A stretch of 64,000 nucleotides of DNA from Megalopta genalis (GCF_051020955.1 NW_027476093.1:3005001-3069000), one strand, 5' to 3'; shown: positions 36,701 through 48,787, numbered from the stretch's first letter. Notes: generated by a model from the sequence alone, not told the origin. Made by a program: numbers and translations.

Positions 36701-37795
36701 CGATTCCGTTCCATTGTAGGTTTGCACGGAAAAAGTGGGCTTCTACGTAACCGAGGCGATAGTGAGCTCTTTGAGTCGCATGCCTTGCGCGATCGAGTAC
36801 ATCGAAGCCAACAGGATCGAAAGCTTGGCGATCGTTCTGAACAAACGCAGTCCTTACAGACAAGTCATAAATTACAAGTAAATAACGTACGAAAGTGGTA
36901 GGGGTTTAAGGGATTAAAGATTTGCTCGCCGTGTACGTAATTAAGTAACCGCTCCGGTTCCGATCGAACGGGTTAGAACTATTAGAACGGTGTAAGTCAC
37001 ATTTTTGTTTTCGAATTACGGTAAATCTTCTCCCCGATCATGAAAATTCTCGGCATGGAAACAAAAATGGACGATTGGGGAGAGTTTACCGTACGTCTTA
37101 AAATCTACATATAGATACTACAATGTTGGAAAGACGAGCGAAGTACGCGATAAAGTCGCTACAAATTGATTTAACTTTCAATTAACTCGACGGCAGATTC
37201 GGTCGGTAAAGGATATGCGCGCGTCAGTAGGCTCCTGGTAGAAACAATGCTCCTTGTTTCTTGCAACAAGGAAAATGCGACTTACGCTACGTTCGTATTT
37301 CTGCTACTTTCGTGGTTTCGTAATTCGGTACACTCGGTTTATCGTTTTTTACTCCGGAACGAAAATACTTCGAAGAGTATTCGTTCGTTATTCGTTTCCG
37401 CGTCGTATTCGTCGACGGGGTGTCGAGAAAAACGAGCTTCTCGATATCTCGAACAAACGATTTTCAGGTTGCAACGATTGAAAGACAACGGCGTGATCAA
37501 CAAGCTGAGGAACATGTACCTCTTGCCGACCAACGATTACCAGCAGGGCTATCCCGTGGTCACTTTGGGCAGCGTCACGCCGCTCCTCGCCATCGTAGTG
37601 TGCGGCGTGGTCGTAGGATGCCTGATACTAACATTGGAGAAAATGTGTTATCGCTGCTGCGACAAGGAGAGCCGTTGCGAGACGATTCGGAAGAAGCTCC
37701 GACGGAATCCGAGCAGAAGAGGCGGAGCGAGAAGATACGCGCGGAGTCCTGTGGGATACGCGCATCGAGACAACGGAGATCGGTCGTTGCGATAA
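33753..37795 (+). CDS. divergent insect ionotropic receptor, copy B of a tandem pair
   Basis: This is a paralogue of the gene 1.1 kb upstream, also a putative chemosensory cation channel. Eight exons read: 33753-33933, 34318-34814, 35382-35708, 35781-35937, 36282-36490, 36558-36647, 36720-36877 and 37468-37795, in all 649 codons (648 aa). I chose the ATG at 33753 over the in-frame one at 33726 (657 aa). It gives a clean signal peptide (MARFGSYDIG, an eight-Leu core, ...AGVSA) and makes exons 1+2 exactly 678 nt, as in copy A. S1 contains YLGEVIQEL and keeps Arg301 (KRRLEVVDF). M1 follows VW in exon 4, the pore has WGIYCQQG, and M3 reads SAYSASLISNLT. M4 lies near LLAIVVCGVVVG, followed by a longer Arg-rich cytosolic tail than in copy A. 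Codon use looks richer in GC at third positions than copy A. Confidence 0.9.
33784..33808 (+). repeat. CTG run coding the Leu core of a signal peptide
   Basis: Six or more near-perfect CTG triplets in exon 1 of the second IR gene encode consecutive leucines. The tract is potentially length-variable, but it is coding. Confidence 0.8.
36998..37094. mobile_element. short hairpin repeat (MITE-like) in intron 7 of IR copy B
   Basis: The arms ACGGTAAATCTTCTCCCC (37018-37035) and GGGGAGAGTTTACCGT (37077-37092) are near-perfect inverted repeats. A nested pair, CATTTTTGTTT and AAACAAAAATG, lies inside and beside them. Related sequence occurs in intron 2 of IR copy A (about 29416-29466) and at 48531-48580, so this is a dispersed family. 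No protein is encoded. A non-autonomous element is an inference from the structure. Confidence 0.5.
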
Positions 37796-40169
37796 CGGGG
37801 GGCGAGAAACAGGCGGGGCGAGATATAATTGTTTCACGAAACTTTCTGCCGAGCGACGCGCTCGGGCTCCCTCGTACAATCGATACATTGTATCGTTACC
37901 CGCAAAACGAGGAAGAAGCCTCGACAATAATGCGCATTGTCGTCGATCAACAGGCTCGTCTTATCAATCGCTTTCGCTTCGTGCCGCGCGGCAACATCGT
38001 CGCGGATCACAAGGGTAAATTAGTTGTAAATTTCCGCGTATCGTTTCGCCCGCTGGCGTTTCGGCGGGTTTCGATGGATCTTTCGAGTCGCGAGTTTCTA
38101 TTTTTGTGCCATCCTCTGCGCTCCAATCAGTCCCGAGTTACCTCGTTTACCGGCGATGTCGGTAAATTGCTACTCGCCGAAAGCATGGCTGGAGACGAGA
38201 GACGGCTTCGCGTTGTCGTAACGACTATCGTTTTCTCTCTGCCGAGACTACAACGGCAAAAATCGGTCGACGTCGAACGAGAACAACGAGCAGTTGCGGC
38301 TTTAAAATACATTAAATATGCAAAAACGAAGCCCCGGAGGTCGTTGTTCGAAAGCGATGTTCCCATTGCTCGCGACCAACTTACACAGACACCGTTTCAA
38401 TTCGCAAACTTTTCAAAACGAAGCCACTTTTTTTACATAAATTTTCTGCTTCGATAATCTTTGCTTTTCTTCGCCGCGTTAGAGGCTGATAAATCGGTCG
38501 CGATTCATTCTTCGACGAGCCGCGCGCGTGCGATCCGATATCGTTAAAACGTTCGAATAATAATATTCTGTAATGGCAACGCGAGAGTTTGCGTAATAAC
38601 CGCAATTATCTGCCGATCGCGTTAAAAGCGAAGACGCGTCGATTCGTACGGAACGCGTGACCTACGACCTTTTGCGGAGAAATTCGCCCACGTGACCATC
38701 TTCCCACGCGAATCAAGCGGCATCCACTGTCTGGTTGTCGACAAAAAAAAACGAACGCAGCCCTCGTTAATTTCCCTGCATCTCCTAAACTTGCGAAATA
38801 GAAATGTTCGTATATTATACGTTATTCGACTGCTCGGACGATCGCACCGCACGTCGCGTATTTCATTTAAAATCGTACGTCCCATTTGTCGCTTCGAACG
38901 TAATCGATCGCGAGTAAAATCTGTTACACACGTTGCAGTAAAATTGCTTACACCTTGCTGTCCGCGTCCGTTACATTTTCTCTACGTTCCAAACCTTTTT
39001 CTGCCTAATCCTAGTTTCTTTCCGACGTGCGTCGACGACTCAGATTTTTTCATATTTTCCATAACTATCTTGAATTCTTCGTCCGATGCGATAAATTTCG
39101 AAATTATTCGAGTCGGTATACACGGTACACACGATATCCTTTCAGAAGAGTTAACCACGTTTCAACTTCGCAACTTCGGTTTACCACGTCGACACCATCA
39201 TTTCGAGATTCTTTGAAAAACAATCGATCGATCGTCGACGAGTAAAGTTAAAAAAAGGCTCGCACCGATCGTCCGCGCGATTCGTTTTTTGCAGTCGGAT
39301 CGAAGAAAGAGACGCGGAGTCTCCGACGCGTTGCTAAAATAAAGTTAGCGAATGTTCCTTTTTCGCCGAATATAACGGGCCCCGCGGCGGGAACAACGAC
39401 GCGCGATCCGTTCGGGCCAGGAGGCCTCTCTCTCTTTTCGAACCGTCGCGAAATAGAATCGTTCCACGGATTATGGATATTTCCAGGGGCGCGTAGACTC
39501 GCGTGTAAACAAAGGTGCATCCTGCAGCGAAGGCTGCCGGGAGCGAGCACGAGCAACCGTGCGCGGACCGGATACGGACGAGCACGCGCCGCGTTTCCGG
39601 TTTCCGTATGACCGGAAGCGACCTTTGCCTCGTTAAGAAACGCTGCACGCGCGCGCGTTACGAACGCGCCCTCGGCAAAGTATACGCGCGGAGAAATCCT
39701 CGAAGCGTGTTGGATCTCGGCCGACAACCGAGCCGAACGCGAACGACGGCGTCTCGTATTTTACCGTTCGGACGATAATCGCGTATCGATGGCGTTCCGC
39801 GGAAACCGCAACGAACGTCGGTGAGAAAAAATCGGCCGCGGTTCTTCCTTAGAACCGGAGCTCGATCGGCCGCGAGACATTAATCTGGAGCGAGTCGGCG
39901 GCGCGGCGATCTTGTCCGAGGACCGGGTAATCTTTGGTCCTCTTTTTTCTCAAAGCTCGTTCGATCGCGGGCAAAAATAACCGGATAACCTTGGCGGAGC
40001 GCGCTTTCCGCCGGGAATGGATCGTCGTCGATACGACGACGCTCGGTCGGCCAGATATTAATTAGGAGCGACGGAGGAGTCTGGGCACCAACTTTCGATG
40101 TCAACGATCGATGCGCGACGCGTCGGTGTACGTTGTACGTACATATGTATATGTATTCGCATAGCGGAG

Positions 40170-40212
40170 TCCGCCGCGCGATCCTCCGCGCGATCCGCCG
40201 CGCGATCCGCCG
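40170..40212. repeat. 12-bp tandem repeat (CCGCCGCGCGAT)n
   Basis: About 3.5 imperfect copies of CCGCCGCGCGAT, visible directly. Confidence 0.85.
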
Positions 40213-43200
40213 ACCATCTTGATCCGTAACGAGACCGGGCGACCTCGGGCTTTACAATTTAAATGTGCGGCGCGAACGCGATCGATCGCGGTCGATGCCG
40301 AACGATGTAACGCTTGAAAAGGGTCTGTTTGTTATTTAGCCGTGCTGCACGTGGCACTCATTGTTGGCAGGTTGTGTCATCTCTGGGCTTGTCCAGAATG
40401 CTATTATTATCGCGCTTCGCGCCGACTAGACCGTCTCTCCACGACTTATACTCGTCGTGGTAACAATGATCGTTCGAACGATTGCGAACCAGGAAACAAT
40501 AATACTCCGCGATAATGACTATTGTCACAGAGGGGAACAATGATGCCCGGTGACGGGCACGGTTCGCAGCGAGTTCGACCGGGAAACGAATCGGTGCTCG
40601 TCGACGCGACGCGACGCGATAAATATTTTTGCGAGATGTCCGGCCATGGTTGCTGCGAAATCGACGAAAGCGTCGTTACAATTACGACGATATTCGTATT
40701 TTCTCGAAAGCGCGTCGCAAGTTTTCAACGCGTCGACGACGCGTGGCTTTACGTCGAGTATAAATCTGCTGTCTTTTACCGATTACGCGGTCGAGAACGA
40801 TTTCATCGAGAAATTGTCGGCGGAGAAATCTTGCGGCGTTGATCCGCTTGTCTCGTAAATCCGTCGTTGCGTCCGCCAAGAAGCTCGTTACGCGTACTAT
40901 GTTCGGCACCGTGGGTGGGTATCAACGTCCACTGTTCGCATCGGCGAACCGACGTTCGCGAAACGCGGTTCACCGATAGCGTTCGATGGAAGACGTCGCC
41001 ACGGTTACGGGTAAGTAGATGGAAATTGCGGGACTCGCGATCAACGGTGACGAACATGGATCGACGACCGCGTGAGACTCGTCCGAAGCGTAGCTCTTGT
41101 TTGTAATTATACCCTGTGGTACTTCTCCGCTCGGATAATCCACATTTTTGGTCCACGGTACCCCGTCCCCTCTCTATCGCGATCTATCTCGGGTACCCCT
41201 CTCTCGGGTGATATACCGAACAGCGACGAGGGAAACATCGAACGCGTAACTGTAACTCTCTCCTGCCGCGATCGAACGACAATTAATCGATTAAGACCAG
41301 TTTTAGCGACCAGGAACGCGAGCGCGCAAAGCTAGACGATGCGTATACGTCTAATTCGACGACATTGAACAACTTGGAAATTACTATAATTACGGTAAAT
41401 CAGTTATCGAGTTTATGGCAGAAGGCGGTATCTTTATTTTTAACGATAATCGAATCGTTATCGAAGGACGTCGAATCGGTATAGACTGTGGATAAAAAAT
41501 GAGTGTGCGAATGCGATCAAAAAATCATATATTTATTATTTATTTACGCGCTATTCGCGTGTAATTATAATTTCAAAAAAAAGTTGACTCGCCGATCCGT
41601 ATCGCGCGAGAAGATACAAATATTTATAGTCCGTTTACTACTTCGAAAATCCACTTTTCCTCGCACCTGCTTTCCGCGAACAGCAACCGCAAAGGTGTCG
41701 CGCGCGGATTTCACGGTTCCCGAAGGACATCGACAAAGAGATTCGGCAGTTGTCGAGCGTGTTCGTTGCCTCTCTCGATTCCTCTTCGATGCCGGGCGAG
41801 CCTGCCCACGTATACCGGGTGTCGCGTGGGTGTAACGCTCGTGCTCGACGCGTGCACGTAGTGGGGATCCTCCGGTACTCCACTGGCTAGGACGGAAAGG
41901 AAAGGAAAAGAGTGGTGTACCTACAGCTGGCTCGTAAACGCGATTACGTTTCGTCGCTGGCAAACCCATTCAGTGCTCCTTACGGTACGAAGGAACTTGG
42001 TGCGGTCGGTGCTGGCGTCCCGACGGCGGTCGTCGCGCATCCTCCAGCGATCGGCGTGGTCGGAACGACGAGGGACATCCGCGCACATGCACGCCGGAGC
42101 TGCGACCCGCTTGCGACCAGCTTGCGACCAGGATCACGTGCGCGTCGTTTCAGGTGTTTTTGCTCTTACCTTCGGCGAGTGACGCGCGCGCGCCGGAAAC
42201 ACGGATTCGGTGGCCAGCAGAGAAGATTCCGTGCAGTTGCAACCGGCGACGCGACAACGCGACAATCGCTTCCGATAAGAGCGAATCGTTCCCGAGTCGA
42301 CCGCGTGTCATCGGACTCTCGTCGGGGTTCGCTCTCGAAGGGGTGGCTACGACGCGGCTGTTCGGTCGGCGCGGGATCGGAGCATTTGGGTGAGTTTGCC
42401 GAATCGATCGGTTCGCCTCGACGCGAGCGAAGAAACGTCGCGCGAAACAGCAATTTCGGAACAGCGTCCATCGGAAATAATTCGTTCCTTCGTTACGCGA
42501 AGATAGCGGGGCATTTGTTACGGGAAGCCTTGACGCGCTATCAAAGAACGCGCGTAAAAATAGAACGTTTCTTGCCCTGCGCGGCGGTTCCCATCCTCCT
42601 GCATGGGATCGGTCTAGTTTAGCCGTGGTTAGCTGTCGCTAAGTCGAAGGAAGCGGATCCCGCTAAGTTCTCAACATAAATATGTATAACGAGCGATCTC
42701 CGCGTCGCGATAAACTGGGGAAAGCACGAAGGGGTTATCGAAGACGAGCACACGATTACCCCCGCCGTCGAGCGGCCCGATGTCCGGTCGATCGATCCGT
42801 CGTTAACGAGAACGGAAAAGACGAACTTCCGAGTACGTACGTATTCCGAAGGAGAGGCGTCGCGTAACGCGAGCATGCTCGTCCGCCGAGGTTCGGAGCA
42901 ACGATTCGGTGTTTCCGGTTCGATTCGTTCGACGTCGAGCCGGAGCATCGCGTGCGACGACGACGCTCTCGGGATCGCGCGAACGAACCGCGAAAACAGC
43001 GACGACAAAGGGGAAACGAAAAGAAAACGGGAAGGGGAACGGACGGGTGCGCGAACGGTTCGCGGTGAAACGAGCCGCATTCTTTTAATGGAAAATGCAC
43101 GAACCTCCTTCGTTTTTCTGTTATTGTCGTTGCAGAGCCAACGAGAGAGCGGCCGCGGCTGTAGAATAATTTCCGTTGCCAGGATTCCACGACGAACCGG

Positions 43201-44180
43201 GACGAGTGGAAGAGAGAGAGATTCCGCGCGACCAACCAGTCCGCGATCGTCGAAGACGCGATCGGGTCGTAAATCGCTGCAACACCGTCGGCTGCCAGAA
43301 TCGCGCGTGAACGGGACATCCGTCGATCGTAATTGCCCGATCGTCGCGGATACGGTAATACGGTACGTATGCTGTTATCACGGTCTCCGCTCGTTCGCTG
43401 TGAAATGGATCGAACGCGGTGACAGGAAAGCGTCGTCGATGAATCGTCGGGAAATCGGCGCGATCGGCTTTTCCGAATGCACGGTTCGAATCGGAGATCT
43501 CGTGGGAAAATTAGCAGGGAACGTTTCGGTCGTGGCTCCGTAGCACGATCGATGGTTCGATAAAAAAGCGGTCGTAACGTGTTACCGTGAACGGACGAAT
43601 CACGGATTCGGCTGGTACGCGGGTATTAACGCAAGAGGGTAAGCTCTCGGAGACGATCGTTGCGCGACGCGATTCGTGAAATTTTCGTCGAGTCCGGAAA
43701 AAGCAGGCTTTCCGCGCGGAAGCGAATCGACGTTTCAGATTTCTCTTAAACGAGGCCGGAACTGTCGCAGCATCGACGGATTCAGGGTACACGGTATCGG
43801 AATTTATTTGAGACGCGAACCGCGAACGCGTATACGTTCGTTACGCGGATATTCGAAGCGTCTTAGTCCTGGACTTCTTTACCGAAGCCGCGACGACCGC
43901 AGGAACGTGCAAACGGTTAATGTCCAGTCGACTCGGGAACGAGGCAACAGCACGATCGGTATCGGAGGATGATCGCCGGTCGCTCGGCTAAGCGGACGAA
44001 ACGACAACTCCGCGTTACGTAACGGATCGCAGAGCTATCCGGAGATATCCGCGGCATAACAATTGCCGCGGTGATCGATGCTCGATACGCGAAGTAGCTC
44101 GATCGATCCTAATGGAACGCGCGAGCGTAACAACCGTTCCGTGCGATCGGTCGCGGCAGCCATTTACGGCCTGTTGGTTG

Positions 44181-44222
44181 GTTCGTTCGTTCGTTCGGTC
44201 GTTCGTTCGTTCGTTCGTTCGT
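44181..44222. repeat. (GTTC)n tetranucleotide repeat
   Basis: About ten GTTC units with one GGTC interruption. Confidence 0.9.
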
Positions 44223-44472
44223 CAACTGTCAGCCCCGACGTATCCCATCCCGCGTAATTAGAATGCGCGAGTTAAGACCGATTAATCGCGCCGGCAGATA
44301 TGCATTGGAAACGGACTGTCGCGTATTAAACCGCGGGGACACCTACATGCCGATGGTGTACGTGTCGCAAGATGGCCGGGTCACTGCCTACACGGTGACA
44401 CCCACCGACTCTTGGGACGCAGCCTTCGCCACGAATAATATACTGGTCGACAGCTCCTTCTCCATCTTACTC

Positions 44473-44474
<2 letters not shown>

Positions 44475-44540
<66 letters not shown>
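44475..44540. repeat. (TC)n microsatellite
   Basis: About 33 uninterrupted TC dinucleotides, the longest dinucleotide tract in the window. Confidence 0.97.
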
Positions 44541-44542
<2 letters not shown>

Positions 44543-45169
44543 CCTCGCTTTTTTATCGATTGTAATTTACGCCGATTAACAGTTACACGAGTCCGATCCT
44601 TGGAGGAAACCCAGCGCGGATACAAGCCGATTTCCATTCGAGTTAACCGATCGATCGATTCGACGTCGATCGAGAAATATGCGGGACGAAGCTCCTTTTA
44701 TTCGGATTTATCGGGGTCTCGATCCGACTACTTCCAAATGCAACGGTCGTACATGACCGGAAACATAAATGTATTTAATTTGTAACGCTAAGCTTACGAA
44801 ATGTGACCGAAAAGGGAGAAGAACTTGCTTCTTTTCAACGTCTCGATGAACCAAAGCAGTTTTAATTATGTATGAAATGCAATTTTTGCTGTACGCGCGC
44901 ATCATACCGTAATGGCGTCAGCGATCGTTATAGTCCCGACGCGCGTATCCGTGAACGAGCATCGCCGTACAAATTCTCGTGGCCTGGCTCGCCCTCGTAT
45001 TCCGCTGGCTAGATTATGCTACGAGTAATATTGTTTTCTCGTACTAACTTTTCAAATATTAGCTATCGTTGCTCCAATTATTAACGCGATCGTCGATCGA
45101 GAACTCCAGCTTACCATTGTATTTAACGTCGACGGTGATCGATGAGAACGCATACTTATCTTTCCTAAG

Positions 45170-45171
<2 letters not shown>

Positions 45172-45248
<77 letters not shown>
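45172..45248. repeat. (TAA)n microsatellite
   Basis: About 25 uninterrupted TAA units. It gives artificial poly-Ile frames on both strands. Confidence 0.97.
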
Positions 45249-45711
45249 TTGTTTGTCGCGTCGACGGAGTACTTCGTTAACCCTTCGTTGCAGAGAACGT
45301 TATAACAGCGAGCACTCGAGACAGCGATAGAAAGACAGAAAAGTAATAACAATAAATTCCTCCGTAACAGAGCTCCTTGGCGCGCGGAGCACAAGGTCCG
45401 ACTCGAAGCGTTCAGTTTTTTTTCTAAACGGAAGCGAGGTTTCAGTTACGATCGACGAACGAAAACGAAACTGTTCGGTCCGCGTAGCTGGCCATCCCCT
45501 TCTCGGACACAGGAAACTAAAGTCAAACTATCCACGCCCCCCGACGTTTCGAATATGCCTTTAAGCGGGATACGCGTACGCGCGGGGCCACCATCCAAGA
45601 ATCATTCGGGGCTTCCATTGATAGACCGAATCTCTGTTTTCCAGAGCGGGGGCGCGCGAGGATGACTTACCGATGATCGCTGGACGTCGATGATCAACGG
45701 TATCTCCGAAG

Positions 45712-47014
45712 ATGGTGTACAGAGGCAGTTTGCAAACGGACGATCCTCGGGACGCGCCGAAGCTGGTCAGGATTTCGCCGTTGCGCGCCAGCAGGTCCAA
45801 CAATCCTGCAACGAATGCTCGTGTCGTCGGCTCCGTGAACGGGCCGACGTATCACGGCCCGTTTATGTCGGCGATCGACGTTCAACGAGCCAAATTGATC
45901 GAAGAAAGACGGCTGGGCCGCGAAAGGGACATCGAGACCGTGGAGAAGGTGATCGCGAGGACGACCGGGTTGAAGGTGGGCGCGCCGAGACTGCGGAACA
46001 TCGGTCAGATACGAGATACCGTGTTCGTCGATCCGACTCTGATACCGATGGAGAAAATCGGCCGGAAGGAGCGAGACCGGCCGAGGACGATAGCCGTGGA
46101 CGGCTCTCCTCGAAACACCAGAACGCCCAGCTCCATGTTGGCCGATCTGAAGGACCTGGAGAGGCTGAGGAACACGCCGCCGGCGCAGAGATGTCCCAGG
46201 ACCTCGGCCAAGGCCGACGCGAGGTATTCGGCGGCGAACAAGAAAGCCGAGCTGTCGAACTCGGCGAAGATTCGATCGGATATAATAAAGATACAACAGA
46301 TGTTCCAGGCGTCGGATGGCTCCGCGCGAACGGTAATAAAATCGAGCGAGAAGAGAACGGACAAGAGGAACGAGTCGGAGAGACAGGAGAAGCGAGCGGG
46401 AACGGAAATTAATAAAACGAGGCTACTGGCTCAGAAGCTGCTGGAGGCGTCGCGGACTAATCGGGAGTCGCTGAAGGATCGCTGCAACAACAACCCAAAG
46501 AACTGCTCCTCGAATAAAGCGGCGAAAGAAGCGAAAGAAACGAACGGTAGGATGTCGAGTAGAACGACCGCGCAAAAGAACGGTCTCTCCGCGGATTCCA
46601 AACATCCGAAGGAAAAGATTTCGACGGAGGAAGCGCAGCCGCGCCCCCCTGCGCGGAAAAGAAAAGAATCGAGAAACAGGCTCGGCCGTGACGCGAACGA
46701 AGACGAAATCGGCAGAAACGATTTTCGGGAGAGCTCCGGAAACGTTGGGATCGGGAGGGACGAGGTCGACTCGAACGTTACGGAGGAACGTTCGAACGCC
46801 GTAAACGCGGGGGAGGACCCGAAAACGAGGACCAGGGAGCTGGACAGGCCGGATATCCTGGACGGTTTACTGAAGGAATCCGACAGGCAACTGGCCGACT
46901 TGAAATCCGATTTGAACGTGCGGGGAAGACCGCGCAGCCACTGGAGAGGATTCGTGCAATCCATGAGGCTGCACGACGTCGAGCTGCACTCGGATAGCGA
47001 GGATCAAAAGAAAG
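45712..47014 (+). CDS. large coding exon of an unrecognised charged, largely disordered protein (partial gene)
   Basis: An open frame from ATG 45712 (stop codon at 45691-45693 upstream) runs 434 codons to a clean donor, AAAG|GTGAGC, at 47014/47015. Unlike the chance frames around it, it is rich in Lys, Glu, Asp and Asn and uses varied codons. The N-terminal part is better ordered: it includes YHGPFMSAIDVQRAK, then a predicted helical stretch (LIEERRLGRERDIETVEKV) and RNIGQIRDTVFVDP. A long Lys/Arg/Glu-rich segment follows (about residues 200-370). The end is again more structured (DILDGLLKESDRQL, HWRGFVQSMRLHD). No signal peptide and no membrane segment. The intron phase is 1. I do not recognise the family; it may be a nuclear or cytoskeletal regulator, which is only a guess. 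A matching phase-1 mini-exon lies at 51246-51326. Confidence 0.6.
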
Positions 47015-48530
47015 GTGAGCCAGCTTCGTTCGTTGCACGGACGGCGAATAATGGTGGATAGATTCGGGGAGGCTTCCGTCTTGGTCGTCCGGCACAATTA
47101 TCCGAACAGTTTTATATCTTGGATAGAGTCGAAGCGCGCGAATCGAATCGAATGCTCGAAAAAAAGAAAGCAACAACTACAAAATACCGGACTCGAGAAT
47201 ACGAGCATCGAAACAGCCCCGAAAATCCGGTCGAATCGAGGGATTCGCAGGCTCCGAGGTTTAATTACCGCCCGACGACCACGCGAGCATTCCGTTCGGC
47301 CCACGGAAACGATGTCTCAATGTTCCGGGGAGAGAGCGGGCGTTCGCGCGCGTGTAAAAGGCTGATCGACGCGCACAGGCGTGTCGGGCACCGGGGTCCG
47401 CCGGTTAAGTGAGATTTATTGGAATTTCTGCTGGCCATTTCGATGACCCCCGGCGGCGCGTAGGCACTCGGTCGGTTTAAAGGGTGCGTTTCATAAGCCG
47501 TAGATTGGATTAGCCGCGTTCGCCGAGGTGTTTAAAATTACAACCGACGCGGTCGTTAATCCCTTGCCCTAAAGCGCCCCTATTTTTAGACTTTCCGATG
47601 CTCCCTCTCCCGACCGTGTTCCTGGCGCAGGTCAGGGTACCGCGTCCCCGACATATGTCCCGACATATGGATTCGTTCGGAGAAACGAGCCGCCCTCTTC
47701 GGTTCCTAACAGCAGCGGGCAATCGAGCACGAACCGCGACCGTTCGAGCCTGTTCCCGCGATCGCCTCGCGGGCCATCGTTGTTTTTATAGTCGGTCGTG
47801 AAATAATCCGCGACGCTGTCAACGGGAACCCAGAATTCGCGTTGCCAGTTCGAGATTCCGACCGCGAATGCTTCTGGCATGACGCACGGTCGTTTCCTTC
47901 GCGTAACCGGGACCGATTTTCTCGATTCTCACGCCACCGGTCTCGAACCATCTAATTTCACTCCTCGTCGATCGGGATCGTTCACCTTGATTCCGCGATG
48001 AAAGTCCCGCGAGACGGCGAGCGTCTCGTTTCCGAGTCCGTGTACCCGATCGTACCTCTCTGTTCTCTCCGGTAACAGTTATCTACGGTTTATCTTTCTA
48101 CGCGCGGAGATTTACTCCGTCTCCCTACTTGCACGCGTCCCGTGTATCGGAGATAGGTGGACGAAAACGTTTGCCAGCGTCTTGGGGCATTCCTCCTCGA
48201 AGAGGTTTTATCGCGTTACAGTTTCAGACACACTTGTAACTTTGAAAGGGAAAGGGAAAGATAACGCGGCCCCGGATGCGCCTTCAGAGAGGATACGACG
48301 AAGGGTCTACGTTCGTTGTCCTCCCAGACGTTATCGACGACGATAATGTGGTATTTAGCCGATAGCGGTGGGACCTGTGTGTGGACGCTATAAATTGCAT
48401 CCGATTCTATGTACAGTGGCGGCCCATATACCTACGTACGCTCGAAGTCGTCGACGATTACGATCGTCGATGATTACAAAAACGAGCCGCGAGGCTCGAA
48501 TTATCGTAATTATCGTCCTCTTCCCAAATT

Positions 48531-48580
48531 GTCCAGTTTTGTTTTCGAGCCGAAGGTCGAATAGGGAGAATTTATCGTAC
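48531..48580 (+). repeat. dispersed short repeat, intergenic/intronic copy
   Basis: GTCCAGTTTTGTTTTCGAGC, then CCGAAG and GGGAGAATTTATCGTAC. It aligns along its whole length with the copy at 29416-29466. Confidence 0.6.
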
Positions 48581-48667
48581 ACGGTTTGTGACCGCGATCG
48601 CGAGAAATCAAGAAATTCAATTTTCTACGACGAAGCAGACGTTGGCGAATACTTGTCGGAGAAGATT

Positions 48668-48679
48668 ATATTCGTAGTC

Positions 48680-48710
<31 letters not shown>

Positions 48711-48732
48711 CGATATAATATTCGTAGTCGAC
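48668..48732. repeat. (TA)n tract flanked by direct repeats
   Basis: About 15 TA units (48682-48711) sit between two copies of ATATTCGTAGTCGA, at about 48668-48681 and 48718-48731. Confidence 0.85.
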
Positions 48733-48774
48733 AAAGTTACTTTTTCGTTCGTGATCGCTTGGCGTTGAATTCCA

Positions 48775-48787
48775 CCCCCCCCCCCCC
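48775..48787. repeat. poly-C run of 13
   Basis: An uninterrupted C homopolymer. The exact length may be a sequencing or assembly uncertainty. Confidence 0.85.

Larger units (their letters stand above)
37796..45711. other. CpG-rich intergenic region
   Basis: About 7.9 kb with no gene I can support. Open frames occur on both strands, including 236 codons at 41912-42622 and 222 codons at 42875-43543. They overlap one another and encode low-complexity Arg/Ser-rich sequence without splice or domain support. Simple repeats are listed separately. The right end presumably contains the promoter and 5' UTR of the 45712 gene. TTTTCCAG at about 45640-45647 is a possible acceptor of a UTR exon. Confidence 0.5.

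Noticed and set aside
41912..42622. 236-codon open frame on the plus strand
   Set aside because: Arg-rich, frequent CpG, opposite-strand frames overlap, no splice sites or motif support.
45069..45394. poly-Ile frames on both strands
   Set aside because: Direct translation of the (TAA)n microsatellite.
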